Assembly: GCA_024762625.1 (NCBI GenBank)
Contig: JANTHA010000044.1
Span: 1-11,296 of the forward strand
Direction of reading: 5' to 3'
DNA: 11,296 nt
From: Thiotrichaceae bacterium
GTDB lineage: Bacteria; Pseudomonadota; Gammaproteobacteria; Thiotrichales; Thiotrichaceae
Under the pieces are notes generated by a model. It worked only from the letters and a program-made list of their open reading frames with translations. It did no database searches and was not told the origin of the DNA. This document shows positions 1-7,488 of this stretch, piece by piece; the stretch's first letter is position 1; each line of letters opens with the position of its first letter. A program made the translations under genes and the position numbers.

Positions 1-1666
1 AAATAAAAGTGAAAATGAAAATAAACTGACCGGGGAAAACCAGTCAAAAACGCATAGGGATATGACAGATAGCTCATCAAGCAATAACGGCGATACTTTC
101 TACTATTCCGGCTTTGATGATGAATTGAAGCTCAACGAACAAAATGCGAAAAGGGATTACAATCGCCTGATTTTCTACATGGAAGGCAAGGAGCCGCAAT
201 ATCTGCGCGGCAATATTTATGATGTTTTCAATGGCTTGAGCTGGGAAACATCAGAGCAAACAAAACATCGCATCGACCGGAAACATAATAAATTTGTCAT
301 TAACCCTGAGCTTGAGAAAGCCAATGAGCAATACACCTTCACCATGGAGGCGAGCATTGCAGGCAATAAAGCCATCTTTGTTCCAGATGGAACGGCGGAG
401 CTACAGTTTCCCGGCAACGCCATTGCGAGGGATCAGTATGGCGCACTATTTTCGCCCGCCAATGTCAGCAAGAGAACCTTCTACTCTGTCAAAATCAACG
501 GACAAAACAATAAACTGAATGGTCGTCCTATTGAGCCCGCGAGCTCGCTCAATACGCCGGACAATGAAGAACTGGAACGCTACAAGCAGCTTCCAGGCGA
601 GCTTGGATCGCGCTTTTATACTCTCTCAGAAGAAATTACGCAGGGTGGCTCCAATGTCATGGAAAAAACGGTAAAAATAGAAGACTACCTAAGAAAAAAT
701 TACGAATACTCATTGGAGAGCGTTTTTAGTTCACAAGGAAAAATCCCGCTAGAAGAATTTTTGTTTGAACGGCCTGTAGGACATTGTGAATACTTTGCCA
801 CGGCGATGGTTGCTCTGGCACGCGCTCAGGATATTCCGGCGCGACTGGTCACGGGCTTTTCAGTCACCAAATACAATCCAGTCACAGGTTATTATGAAGC
901 AAGAGGGCTGGACGCCCACGCCTGGGCCGAGATATGGGTGGATCAGTTAGGCTGGGTTACCTTCGAAGCAACGCCCCCTTATGCGCTGCCAACGCCATCC
1001 AGCGCCAAAAACACATCCCAGTCAATCGAGGAATACCTGAAACAACGCGCCAGGGATGCACAACTCAGTCGCCCGGACTCCCTTGCAACCATGCTATTGA
1101 ATAGCGCCAAACAAGTGTTCGAACAATTGAACCAGTTACTTGATAAAAGTTGGTCAGCCACCAAGTCTGGCCTGCTCTGGACAGGGGATTTATTGATAGC
1201 CTATGGCTGGTTAATATTGATGGGCCTGGCCGCGCTTTATACCCTGATTCATTATTCAAGATATTATCTGCTTCACTATCGCGCACGGAAAACACTGGAG
1301 GGTGCATACGACAAATCAGCGTTGGAAAAATCAAGGATTAGCTATGATGTCATACAACAAATTTTTGCGCTCCATCAATACCCGCGTCCTGCAGGCTGGA
1401 CCATCCAGCAATACCAGTCTTATCTGATACAAAATTTTCCGGAATTAAGCCAAGAAATCAATCAAATAAGCCAAGACCTGAACATCGCCCTGTATGATGA
1501 TCAAGCAAACATGGATACTCACGCTTCCGATTCATTGCTTCAACATGCAGAAACCATTGTAAAGCATAAATTCGTCATTTCCCGCCCCGCGGAGAAGCAA
1601 CTTAAATTGATAAGCGCTTTGTTTCAGCATTTTTCTTCCAGAAGAACGGCAACTGACAACAAATAG
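1..1666 (+). CDS. Transglutaminase-like membrane protein (TgpA / DUF3488-DUF4129 family), 5'-truncated by window edge
   Basis: The reading frame is open from base 2, so the ATG at 62 is internal and the N-terminal multi-helix membrane region usual in this family lies outside the window. Numbering from that ATG, a periplasmic transglutaminase-like core spans about residues 205-305. It shows the nucleophile Cys242 in GHCEYFA, His286 in DAHAWAE, and an acidic third position, Glu302, in FEATP. A single membrane helix follows at about 376-398, then a cytoplasmic DUF4129-like tail to 534. TgpA of Pseudomonas is an inner-membrane protein with a periplasmic transglutaminase-type domain, and its physiological substrate is not well defined. 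In many proteobacteria the gene follows a MoxR-type AAA ATPase and a DUF58 protein, which cannot be checked here. Glu at the third triad position looks like a tolerated variant. Family assignment is strong and exact function is open. Confidence 0.9.
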   Translation, partial: NKSENENKLTGENQSKTHRDMTDSSSSNNGDTFYYSGFDDELKLNEQNAKRDYNRLIFYMEGKEPQYLRGNIYDVFNGLSWETSEQTKHRIDRKHNKFVINPELEKANEQYTFTMEASIAGNKAIFVPDGTAELQFPGNAIARDQYGALFSPANVSKRTFYSVKINGQNNKLNGRPIEPASSLNTPDNEELERYKQLPGELGSRFYTLSEEITQGGSNVMEKTVKIEDYLRKNYEYSLESVFSSQGKIPLEEFLFERPVGHCEYFATAMVALARAQDIPARLVTGFSVTKYNPVTGYYEARGLDAHAWAEIWVDQLGWVTFEATPPYALPTPSSAKNTSQSIEEYLKQRARDAQLSRPDSLATMLLNSAKQVFEQLNQLLDKSWSATKSGLLWTGDLLIAYGWLILMGLAALYTLIHYSRYYLLHYRARKTLEGAYDKSALEKSRISYDVIQQIFALHQYPRPAGWTIQQYQSYLIQNFPELSQEINQISQDLNIALYDDQANMDTHASDSLLQHAETIVKHKFVISRPAEKQLKLISALFQHFSSRRTATDNK

Positions 1667-1672
1667 TATTTA

Positions 1673-1709
1673 GGGTGCCTCTATTATTTTTTATTAGAGA
1701 CGCCCTTTA
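1673..1709. terminator. Terminator-like hairpin between convergent genes
   Basis: Arms 1673-1683 (GGGTGCCTCTA) and 1695-1705 (TAGAGACGCCC) pair over 11 positions with one C-A mismatch and one G-U pair, around an 11-nt T-rich loop. The hairpin starts 7 nt after the transglutaminase stop and is followed by TTTAT on the plus strand, so it most likely ends that transcript. For the convergent minus-strand gene, a run of eight A at 1731-1738 would give a U tract nearer its end, but I see only a weak 5-bp stem (GAGCA/TGCTC) some distance before it. Confidence 0.6.
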
Positions 1710-1787
1710 TTCTGATTTATTTTACGGGTTAAAAAAAATCACAGAGACTGCCGAGCAACCAATTCATGCTCAACAAATCACTGTACA

Positions 1788-3311
1788 TCAGGCTTCTTCA
1801 AGCTCTCTGTTTTCTTCTTTGAAGTGAGCGCTCTGAACTGGATTTTTTTCTATTTCCCGCTTAAGCGATGCATGTTTTTCTTCCAGCTCTTTTAATTCCC
1901 GCATTTTTTGCTGCTGGCTTTGTTTCAGCTGCTGCAAATTATTCTGTCTTTTTCGTTGCTGCTGTTCCAGGTTTTTAATCTCATCGCGGGTTTGACTTTC
2001 AACTTCCTGCTTTTTCTGGTCTATTTCACGTAAACTCTGTTCGATTTGTTTTAGCTCCTGTTCCATGGCTTGCTGCTGATTCTCAAGCGCTGTTAATTCC
2101 TGATCCTTCTGTTGCTGAACCTCAGAGGTCTTTTGATTCATTTCTTCCTGCTTGAGACGTTCTTTTTCAAGTTCCTGCTGTTTATGTGATTTTTGCTCTT
2201 CGAGTTGCTCAATATCACGTTGTTTAGCGTTTTTATCATCTTCCAGTTGCTGAATATCTTGTTCTACCAGCTGCATTTGCTGTTTTAAACGTTCCAGATC
2301 CTCCTGCCTTAAGGCCTGTTGTTTCTCCAGCTGGCTGATATCCTGTCGCTTGAAGCGTTGTTGCTCTTCTATTTGAAGCAGGTTTTTTTCTTCCTGCTTT
2401 TTATCCTCCAGTTTTTTCCTTTCAAGCTTTTGATGAACCTGTTTCATCTGCTCAAGTTCATCCTGAATGATTTGTTTCTGCTGTTGAAGATTATCTATTT
2501 CTTGTTGTTTGTTTTTCTTTTCTTCTGATTTTTGCGACCTCAATTCCTGTTGTTCAAGCTGTTGCAACTCCATTTCCTGCTGTTTCAAAAGCTGGTACTG
2601 ATCCAGTTGCCTGACCGCTTGCTCGGTAAGTTTTTCCCGTTCCTGAAGATGCTCCAGCTCCATTTGCGATAATTTCAATTCCTGCTCAAGTTGCTGTTTA
2701 TCCAGCTCCATTAATTGTTTCTGCTGCAACTGATAACGTTCTTCCTGCTTTTTCACATCGTCAATTTTATCCGTTGTATCCGGTTTTGTTTCGACTTCAT
2801 TTTCGACTGCGGCCACTTTGTTCTTTAAATTATCAAAATTTTCTTCATTTTCTTTGTTTTCCGTCTTTTCTCTATCATCATGAAAAATGAATTGATCATC
2901 CGGCAAGTCACTCAATTCACGCTCCATTTTTTCCATGCAGTATTCAAGAAAACCCGCCTGCTTCTCAAAGTCGATATAATAACTTAGCAATTCTTCCCTA
3001 GTTTTAGGGTTGTAAACTCGCGTTGCTTCACGGTAAAGCACGCTATAGGTATCATGAAATGCCCTGTGCTGGCTTTCGGTATCCTTAAACCAGGGATAAT
3101 CAATAAATGCTTGTCCGTCTGAATAAAGCCAGCGGCCAAAATCGCCTTCCGCACATTTTACCGGCAATCCCACATCATCAAGATTGACTCCATCCCTTAA
3201 TTTTGTAGCCTCTTCCAGCCAGTGCGCGTGTGATTCTATTGCAGCGCTTACTAATGCTAAGGTTTCTTTTTTTATATTGCTGCGATTCTTACTATTATCT
3301 GGATTATTCAT
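1788..3311 (-). CDS. CZB-like zinc-binding domain protein with long Gln/Glu/Lys-rich coiled coil
   Basis: This 507-residue protein has no signal peptide or membrane helix, so it is probably cytoplasmic. Residues about 15-130 resemble a chemoreceptor zinc-binding (CZB) domain: His28 in HAHWL, the FGRWLY motif at 58-63, and His82-x3-His86. In canonical CZB domains the zinc-binding Cys lies three residues before the G of the (L/F)G(K/R)W motif. Here that place is Gly56, and the only nearby Cys is Cys53, six residues before the G. An acidic linker (about 145-190) leads to a continuous coiled coil at about 178-490 with no Gly or Pro, then a short tail. CZB domains usually sit on chemoreceptors or diguanylate cyclases and sense zinc or redox-active oxidants; no output domain is present here, so a scaffold or filament role is possible. 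The ATG at 3309-3311 has only weak Shine-Dalgarno character. Domain call moderately firm; role unknown. Confidence 0.75.
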   Translation of the reverse strand: MNNPDNSKNRSNIKKETLALVSAAIESHAHWLEEATKLRDGVNLDDVGLPVKCAEGDFGRWLYSDGQAFIDYPWFKDTESQHRAFHDTYSVLYREATRVYNPKTREELLSYYIDFEKQAGFLEYCMEKMERELSDLPDDQFIFHDDREKTENKENEENFDNLKNKVAAVENEVETKPDTTDKIDDVKKQEERYQLQQKQLMELDKQQLEQELKLSQMELEHLQEREKLTEQAVRQLDQYQLLKQQEMELQQLEQQELRSQKSEEKKNKQQEIDNLQQQKQIIQDELEQMKQVHQKLERKKLEDKKQEEKNLLQIEEQQRFKRQDISQLEKQQALRQEDLERLKQQMQLVEQDIQQLEDDKNAKQRDIEQLEEQKSHKQQELEKERLKQEEMNQKTSEVQQQKDQELTALENQQQAMEQELKQIEQSLREIDQKKQEVESQTRDEIKNLEQQQRKRQNNLQQLKQSQQQKMRELKELEEKHASLKREIEKNPVQSAHFKEENRELEEA

Positions 3312-3343
3312 GTTAGGCCTGACGTGTTAAATTATTGTTATCG

Positions 3344-3372
3344 ATTATGAGCGTTGCATCAACGCCCGTCAT
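3344..3372 (-). promoter_or_regulatory. Putative sigma70-type promoter for the CZB gene, with a dyad in its spacer
   Basis: On the minus strand, ATGACG (3372-3367) matches four of six -35 consensus bases and CATAAT (3349-3344) matches five of six -10 bases, with a 17-nt spacer. The spacer contains the perfect inverted repeat GCGTTG-CAT-CAACGC (3351-3365), which could bind a dimeric regulator. Transcription would start about 25 nt before the ATG at 3311. This is inferred from pattern matching only. Confidence 0.4.
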
Positions 3373-3460
3373 TTCATTCGTTTGGACAAATACTAATGCA
3401 CCCCGCTCTTTATTTCAAAAACAATAGATTAACGGTAGCTTAAGCCCTTACAATTCTCTC

Positions 3461-4690
3461 ATGGAAAAATATGACGTAGTCATTATCGGCGCGGGCGCAG
3501 CAGGGTTGATGTGCGCCATTGAAGCTGGCAAACGGGGGCGCAAAACGCTGGTGATCGAAAAAGCTGATAAACCCGCTAAAAAAATTCGCATTTCAGGCGG
3601 CGGCCGCTGTAATTTCACCAACCTGTACGCCAGCCCGGATAATTATCTATCCAGCAATCCACATTTTTGTAAATCAGCCTTGTCGCGCTATTCCCCCTGG
3701 GATTTTATCGCATTGATGGAAAAACATGAGCTAAGCTGGCATGAGAAAAAAATGGGTCAGCTTTTTTGCGACCAGAAATCTCCCGCAATCATCAACATGT
3801 TGCTTAACGAGTGCGCCTCGGCAGGCGTACAAATCTGCTTAAAGACCAAGATTGACAGGCTGACGCGCCAAGATGAAAAATTCTTGCTTAACACACAAAA
3901 TATGGAAATTGAATCCCGATCAGTCGTGATTGCAACTGGCGGACCCTCCATCCCAAAAATGGGAGCAAGCGATTTCGCACTGAGGCTGGCGGCGCAATTT
4001 GACCTCGACGCCATACCTTTTACGGCGGCGCTGGTTCCTTTTGCCCTGGATTATCATCAGCAACAAAATGAATTTCTCAAAGAACTGACGGGTATTGCTG
4101 TCCCGGTTGAGCTTTCAACAGTCTGCGCCAAGCGCACAATCAGCTTCGTAGAAAATATACTGTTTACTCATCGCGGCATCAGCGGGCCTGCCGCCTTGCA
4201 ATTATCTTCATACTGGAGTCCTGGAAACGCCATCAATATTAATTTCTTCCCGCCCGGCGATGCGCAAACTGAAAGCGTCCACGTTTCTGAATGGCTTACA
4301 GAACAGCAACGAGCGCATCCGGATGCAGAATTCAAGACGCTGCTGATGCGCAAATTACCCAAACGACTGGCGCAAAATCTATGCGAACACGTACTTGATC
4401 AAAACATCTGTAAACTACCGATAAAACAAATTACGCCGGTACAGTTTGACGCCCTGGCCAGACAATTATCTAACTGGCAACTCTTTCCCAGCGGAACCGA
4501 AGGCATGCGCACCGCCGAAGTCTCGCGGGGCGGTGTTAATACGGATGAATTGTCTTCAAAAACCTTCGAGTGTCGATCAGTCAAGGGACTCTATTTTATC
4601 GGTGAAAGCGTTGATGTAACGGGACATCTGGGTGGCTTCAATTTCCAGTGGGCCTGGGCTTCGGGATGGTGCGCGGGACAGTTTGTCTAA
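3461..4690 (+). CDS. NAD(P)/FAD-dependent oxidoreductase, BaiN/YhiN/HI0933 family
   Basis: The 409-residue protein begins with a Rossmann dinucleotide-binding motif (GAGAAG, residues 10-15) and an acidic ribose-binding Glu33. The family signature ISGGGRCNFTN follows at 44-54. An ATGGPSIPKMG segment lies near 157-167, the mid-protein GISGPA motif follows, and the C-terminal FAD-contact region reads GESVDVTGHLGGFNFQWAWASG. Length and motif order are those of a complete member. The best-known relative, BaiN of Clostridium scindens, acts in bile-acid dehydroxylation, but in proteobacteria (E. coli YhiN) the physiological substrate is not established. The start at 3461 is the only ATG before the Rossmann motif. 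No Shine-Dalgarno is visible, while a TACAAT hexamer lies 6 nt upstream. The TAA stop shares four bases with the stop codon of the convergent glycosylase gene. Confidence 0.92.
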   Translation: MEKYDVVIIGAGAAGLMCAIEAGKRGRKTLVIEKADKPAKKIRISGGGRCNFTNLYASPDNYLSSNPHFCKSALSRYSPWDFIALMEKHELSWHEKKMGQLFCDQKSPAIINMLLNECASAGVQICLKTKIDRLTRQDEKFLLNTQNMEIESRSVVIATGGPSIPKMGASDFALRLAAQFDLDAIPFTAALVPFALDYHQQQNEFLKELTGIAVPVELSTVCAKRTISFVENILFTHRGISGPAALQLSSYWSPGNAININFFPPGDAQTESVHVSEWLTEQQRAHPDAEFKTLLMRKLPKRLAQNLCEHVLDQNICKLPIKQITPVQFDALARQLSNWQLFPSGTEGMRTAEVSRGGVNTDELSSKTFECRSVKGLYFIGESVDVTGHLGGFNFQWAWASGWCAGQFV

Positions 4691-5517
4691 GCGTCCAGAA
4701 ACACCCGGTACGCCAGTTTTAAATCTTGCCAGGCCTTGCCTTTATCGGCGGGTTTTCGCAATAAATAGGCAGGGTGATAGGTAACCACGACAGGGATGGC
4801 GCTACCCGGCAGGCTATGTACCCGACCGCGCAGGCGCGCCAACGGTTCTTTTGTCTGCAGCAGGCTCTGTGCAGCGACGCGACCAACCACAAGGATGATT
4901 CTGGGTTGAACCAGCTCGAATTGCCGCTGCAAATAGCCGCGACAAGCCGCCACTTCCTGTGGCAAGGGATCGCGGTTATTCGGCGGTCGGCACTTAAGCA
5001 CATTGGCGATATACGCGTCTTCGCGCTTTAGTTTTATCGCGGCAAGCATATTGGTGAGTAGCTGCCCTGCACGACCGACAAAAGGCAGACCCTGCCTATC
5101 CTCTTCGGCTCCCGGCGCTTCACCGACGATCATCCAGTCCGCCTGCTGGTTGCCGCCGCCAAACACCGTACGAATGCGGGTTTTGTGTAAATCACACAAG
5201 CGGCAAGTAGCGACAGCCTGCTCCAGAGTTTGCCAGGCCATACTGGAACAGTCCGTGATTGTATCCGGCATCAGCTGCTTATCGGGCGCATTGGAAATTG
5301 CTGCTGCTGGCGTTTCCATTTTTCCTGATGGCTTCAACGTCGCCTCATCCATCGCTTGCAGAATAGCGCCCGCCGACTCTGCACATGGCGCGTCTTCCTT
5401 CACATCCGGTGCAACCGTTGTAAGCTGTTCTTGCGGCACATCAAGCACAAGCTCACGGGATACCCAGACCGGTATGCCCATGGCTTCCAGATAAGCGAGT
5501 TGCGCCGGGTTAGTCAT
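4687..5517 (-). CDS. Uracil-DNA glycosylase, family 4 (iron-sulfur type)
   Basis: This enzyme excises uracil from DNA to start base-excision repair. The 276-residue protein carries the four cluster cysteines of family 4: Cys105 and Cys108 (CRLC), Cys176 (KCRPPNNRD) and Cys192. The active-site segment GEAPGAEEDRQGLPFVGRAG spans about 132-151, and the DNA-contact motif HPAYLLR begins at His248. The N-terminal 25 or so residues (including LAYLEAMGIPVWV) resemble the short conserved leader of proteobacterial homologues and are joined to the catalytic domain by a poorly conserved, Ala/Pro-containing linker of about 75 residues. The gene starts 44 nt after leuA on the same strand and may be cotranscribed with it. 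There is no good Shine-Dalgarno at usual spacing; a GGGA lies 15 or more nt upstream. The C-terminus converges on the flavoprotein gene, with stop codons overlapping in CTAA (4687-4690). Confidence 0.95.
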   Translation of the reverse strand: MTNPAQLAYLEAMGIPVWVSRELVLDVPQEQLTTVAPDVKEDAPCAESAGAILQAMDEATLKPSGKMETPAAAISNAPDKQLMPDTITDCSSMAWQTLEQAVATCRLCDLHKTRIRTVFGGGNQQADWMIVGEAPGAEEDRQGLPFVGRAGQLLTNMLAAIKLKREDAYIANVLKCRPPNNRDPLPQEVAACRGYLQRQFELVQPRIILVVGRVAAQSLLQTKEPLARLRGRVHSLPGSAIPVVVTYHPAYLLRKPADKGKAWQDLKLAYRVFLDA

Positions 5518-5561
5518 GCGTTTTCAGACTTTCCCAATCGAACAATGCCGAACAGCATCAA

Positions 5562-7157
5562 TTACACGCCTTCACTCACCACACTATCGTGCGGATGCGC
5601 CCGATCAGTGGCGAGCGCCAATTTGTTTAACGCATCCAGATAAGCTTTTGCGGAAGCGATGACTATATCGGTATCTGCGCCATTGCCATAAACCTGTCGC
5701 CCAGCCTTTTCTAGGCGCACTGTGACTTCACCCTGCGCATCGGTGCCGCTCGTGATATTGTTGACTGAATACAATTCCAGCATGCCATGATCCGGTACAA
5801 TCTGTTTAATCGCCGAGTACACCGCATCGACTGAACCGCCGCCATCCGACTCACCCGTTACCTCCTTGCCATCAATCTTCAAGGTCACCTTGGCGTGAGG
5901 GATCTCGCCGGTTTCAGAACAGACCCATGAAGACACCAGTTCATAATGCATCTCCTCCAGCGCCGCCTGTGATTCGTTGGCAATGGCAATCAGATCTTCA
6001 TCAAAAATTTCATGCTTGCGATCCGCCACGTCCTTGAAGCGTGAAAACACCGCATTCAGGGCTTCTTCACTCTCCAGCACGATACCGATTTCTTCAAGCC
6101 GCGTTTTCAAGGCATTGCGCCCTGAGTGTTTGCCCAGCACTATCTTGTTATCCGACCAGCCAACATCCTGGGCGCGCATGATTTCGTAAGTCTCGCGCGA
6201 TTTCAACACGCCATCCTGATGGATGCCTGATTCATGCGCAAAGGCATTTTTGCCTACGATGGCTTTGTTGGGTTGCACCGGGAAACCGGTGACAGACGAA
6301 ACCAGATGCGATGTCGGCACAATCATGGTCGCGTCAATATTAGTGTCGCAGCTAAACACATCGCGCCGGGTGCGCACCGCCATGACCACTTCTTCCAGTG
6401 ACGCATTGCCTGCGCGTTCGCCAAGACCATTGATGGTGCACTCAACCTGACGTGCGCCATTTAACACGGCGGAAAGCGAATTACCCACTGCCAGCCCCAG
6501 GTCATTATGACAATGAACCGAGAATATCGCCTTGTCTGAATTAGGTACGCGCTCTATCAATTTTCTGATCAATTCGCCAAACTGGTGCGGAATGTTATAG
6601 CCTACGGTATCCGGGATATTGATGGTGCCAGCGCCAGCATCAATCGCAGCTTCCACAACACGGCATAAAAAGTCCAGATCGGAACGTCCAGCGTCTTCGG
6701 CGGAAAACTCGACATTATCAGTGTATTGGCGCGCCCGTTTCACCGCGGCAACCGCTCCCGCAAGCACCTCGTCCGGCTCCATCCTGAGCTTTTCCTTCAT
6801 GTGAATCGGCGAGGTTGCGATAAAGGTATGGATACGACTTGAAACGGCAGGTTTGAGCGCCTCGCCAGCGCGGTCTATATCCTTGTTAAGCGCCCTGGCA
6901 AGGCCGCATACGGTGCTATTCTTTACGGCTTCAGCCACTGCCCGTACAGACTTAAAGTCGCCCTCACTGGCAACAGGAAAACCGGCTTCGATCACATCCA
7001 CGCGCATCTGTTCCAGCATCTTTGCGATGCGCACTTTTTCATCCAGCGTCATGGAAGCGCCCGGGCTTTGTTCGCCATCGCGCAACGTCGTATCAAAAAT
7101 GATTAATTGATCCTGGCTATCTTTGCTTGTCGTCATATCAATATTATTGCCTGACAT
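5562..7157 (-). CDS. leuA: 2-isopropylmalate synthase
   Basis: LeuA condenses acetyl-CoA with 2-oxoisovalerate to give 2-isopropylmalate, the committed step of leucine synthesis, in the cytoplasm. The 531-residue protein is full length. The HMGL-like TIM barrel starts with [15 protein letters not shown] (from Asp22, with Arg26 and Asp27). The metal ligands His215 and His217 lie in [14 protein letters not shown], and GLGERAGNA (Asn251) follows. The C-terminal region from about residue 400 is the LeuA dimer/regulatory domain that normally binds leucine for feedback inhibition. The start has GGAG at 7168-7165, 7 nt before the ATG, the clearest ribosome site in the window. ATG codon 8 (MTTSKDS) is a possible alternative. 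Upstream, on the same strand, lie pssA and a Leu-rich leader peptide, so expression probably responds to leucine supply. Confidence 0.98.
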   Translation of the reverse strand: MSGNNIDMTTSKDSQDQLIIFDTTLRDGEQSPGASMTLDEKVRIAKMLEQMRVDVIEAGFPVASEGDFKSVRAVAEAVKNSTVCGLARALNKDIDRAGEALKPAVSSRIHTFIATSPIHMKEKLRMEPDEVLAGAVAAVKRARQYTDNVEFSAEDAGRSDLDFLCRVVEAAIDAGAGTINIPDTVGYNIPHQFGELIRKLIERVPNSDKAIFSVHCHNDLGLAVGNSLSAVLNGARQVECTINGLGERAGNASLEEVVMAVRTRRDVFSCDTNIDATMIVPTSHLVSSVTGFPVQPNKAIVGKNAFAHESGIHQDGVLKSRETYEIMRAQDVGWSDNKIVLGKHSGRNALKTRLEEIGIVLESEEALNAVFSRFKDVADRKHEIFDEDLIAIANESQAALEEMHYELVSSWVCSETGEIPHAKVTLKIDGKEVTGESDGGGSVDAVYSAIKQIVPDHGMLELYSVNNITSGTDAQGEVTVRLEKAGRQVYGNGADTDIVIASAKAYLDALNKLALATDRAHPHDSVVSEGV

Positions 7158-7238
7158 CTCTATACTCCAATCCTCAACGATTCAGAAAGAGAAACCGTTT
7201 GAACATGAGGAAAATTCTGATTTCTTAAAATATTTTAT

Positions 7239-7298
7239 GTGAGAAAAGTTAGAAGGTGTTTTGCCTCACCAAGGCTTGCGTCATATTTGCCCTAAGGC
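7239..7298 (-). promoter_or_regulatory. Candidate attenuator / alternative RNA pairings downstream of the leu leader peptide
   Basis: Several short pairings share the same bases and so exclude one another. GCCT 7275-7272 pairs with AGGC 7266-7263. GGTG 7270-7267 pairs with CACC 7258-7255. GCCTTA 7298-7293, which includes the leader stop codon, pairs with TGAGGC 7268-7263. GTGAG 7269-7265 pairs with CTCAC 7243-7239. A ribosome held on the Leu codons would cover the GCCTTA arm. No stem is followed by a good U tract; the nearest is CUUUUCU at 7248-7242. A classical intrinsic attenuator is therefore not proven, and Rho-dependent or translational control is possible. Confidence 0.45.
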
Positions 7299-7456
7299 AG
7301 GAGCAACAATAACAGGAGCAGGAAGCTCAAAGAAGAAAGAAGAAAAGTTACAAGCACGGCAGAAGACTGATCAAAACGGGGAATCGCCCTGACCTTTGCT
7401 TTTGCTACTCTGTTTGTCGCGCGAGGAGACTCAGATATGTGTTTGTGAATACTCAT
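7292..7456 (-). CDS. Leucine-rich leader peptide upstream of leuA
   Basis: Reading from ATG 7456-7454 gives a 54-residue peptide whose last 21 residues are VLVTFLLSSLSF followed by eight Leu and a Pro, then TAG. The eight Leu codons (7321-7298) use four different codons (CTG, CTC, TTA, TTG), so the run is not one simple triplet repeat. The peptide ends 134 nt before leuA on the same strand, the expected place for a leader that measures charged leucyl-tRNA, as in the enterobacterial leuABCD leader. The true start is uncertain. The frame stays open back to a TTG overlapping the pssA stop, and a GTG at the 21st codon from the end would give a leader of more typical length. None has a good Shine-Dalgarno site. 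The upstream half looks like ordinary basic residues with no recognisable domain. Function is inferred from position and composition. Confidence 0.7.
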   Translation of the reverse strand: MSIHKHISESPRATNRVAKAKVRAIPRFDQSSAVLVTFLLSSLSFLLLLLLLLP

Positions 7457-7488
7457 AGGCTTAACGTTAGCGGAAAATAAATCAGCGA

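Noticed and set aside
62..64. ATG at 62 as the true start of the transglutaminase gene
   Set aside because: The frame is open upstream to the window edge, and the family needs N-terminal membrane helices that are missing from the 534-residue version.
2319..2528. Plus-strand frame coding for a Leu/Phe-rich hydrophobic peptide
   Set aside because: It is the antisense of Lys/Glu/Gln codons in the coiled-coil gene; its composition is fully explained by that and it has no ribosome site.
5003..5494. 163-residue plus-strand frame opposite the uracil-DNA glycosylase gene
   Set aside because: It lies wholly antisense to a well-supported gene, is rich in Ser, Cys and Ala, and shows no recognisable domain.
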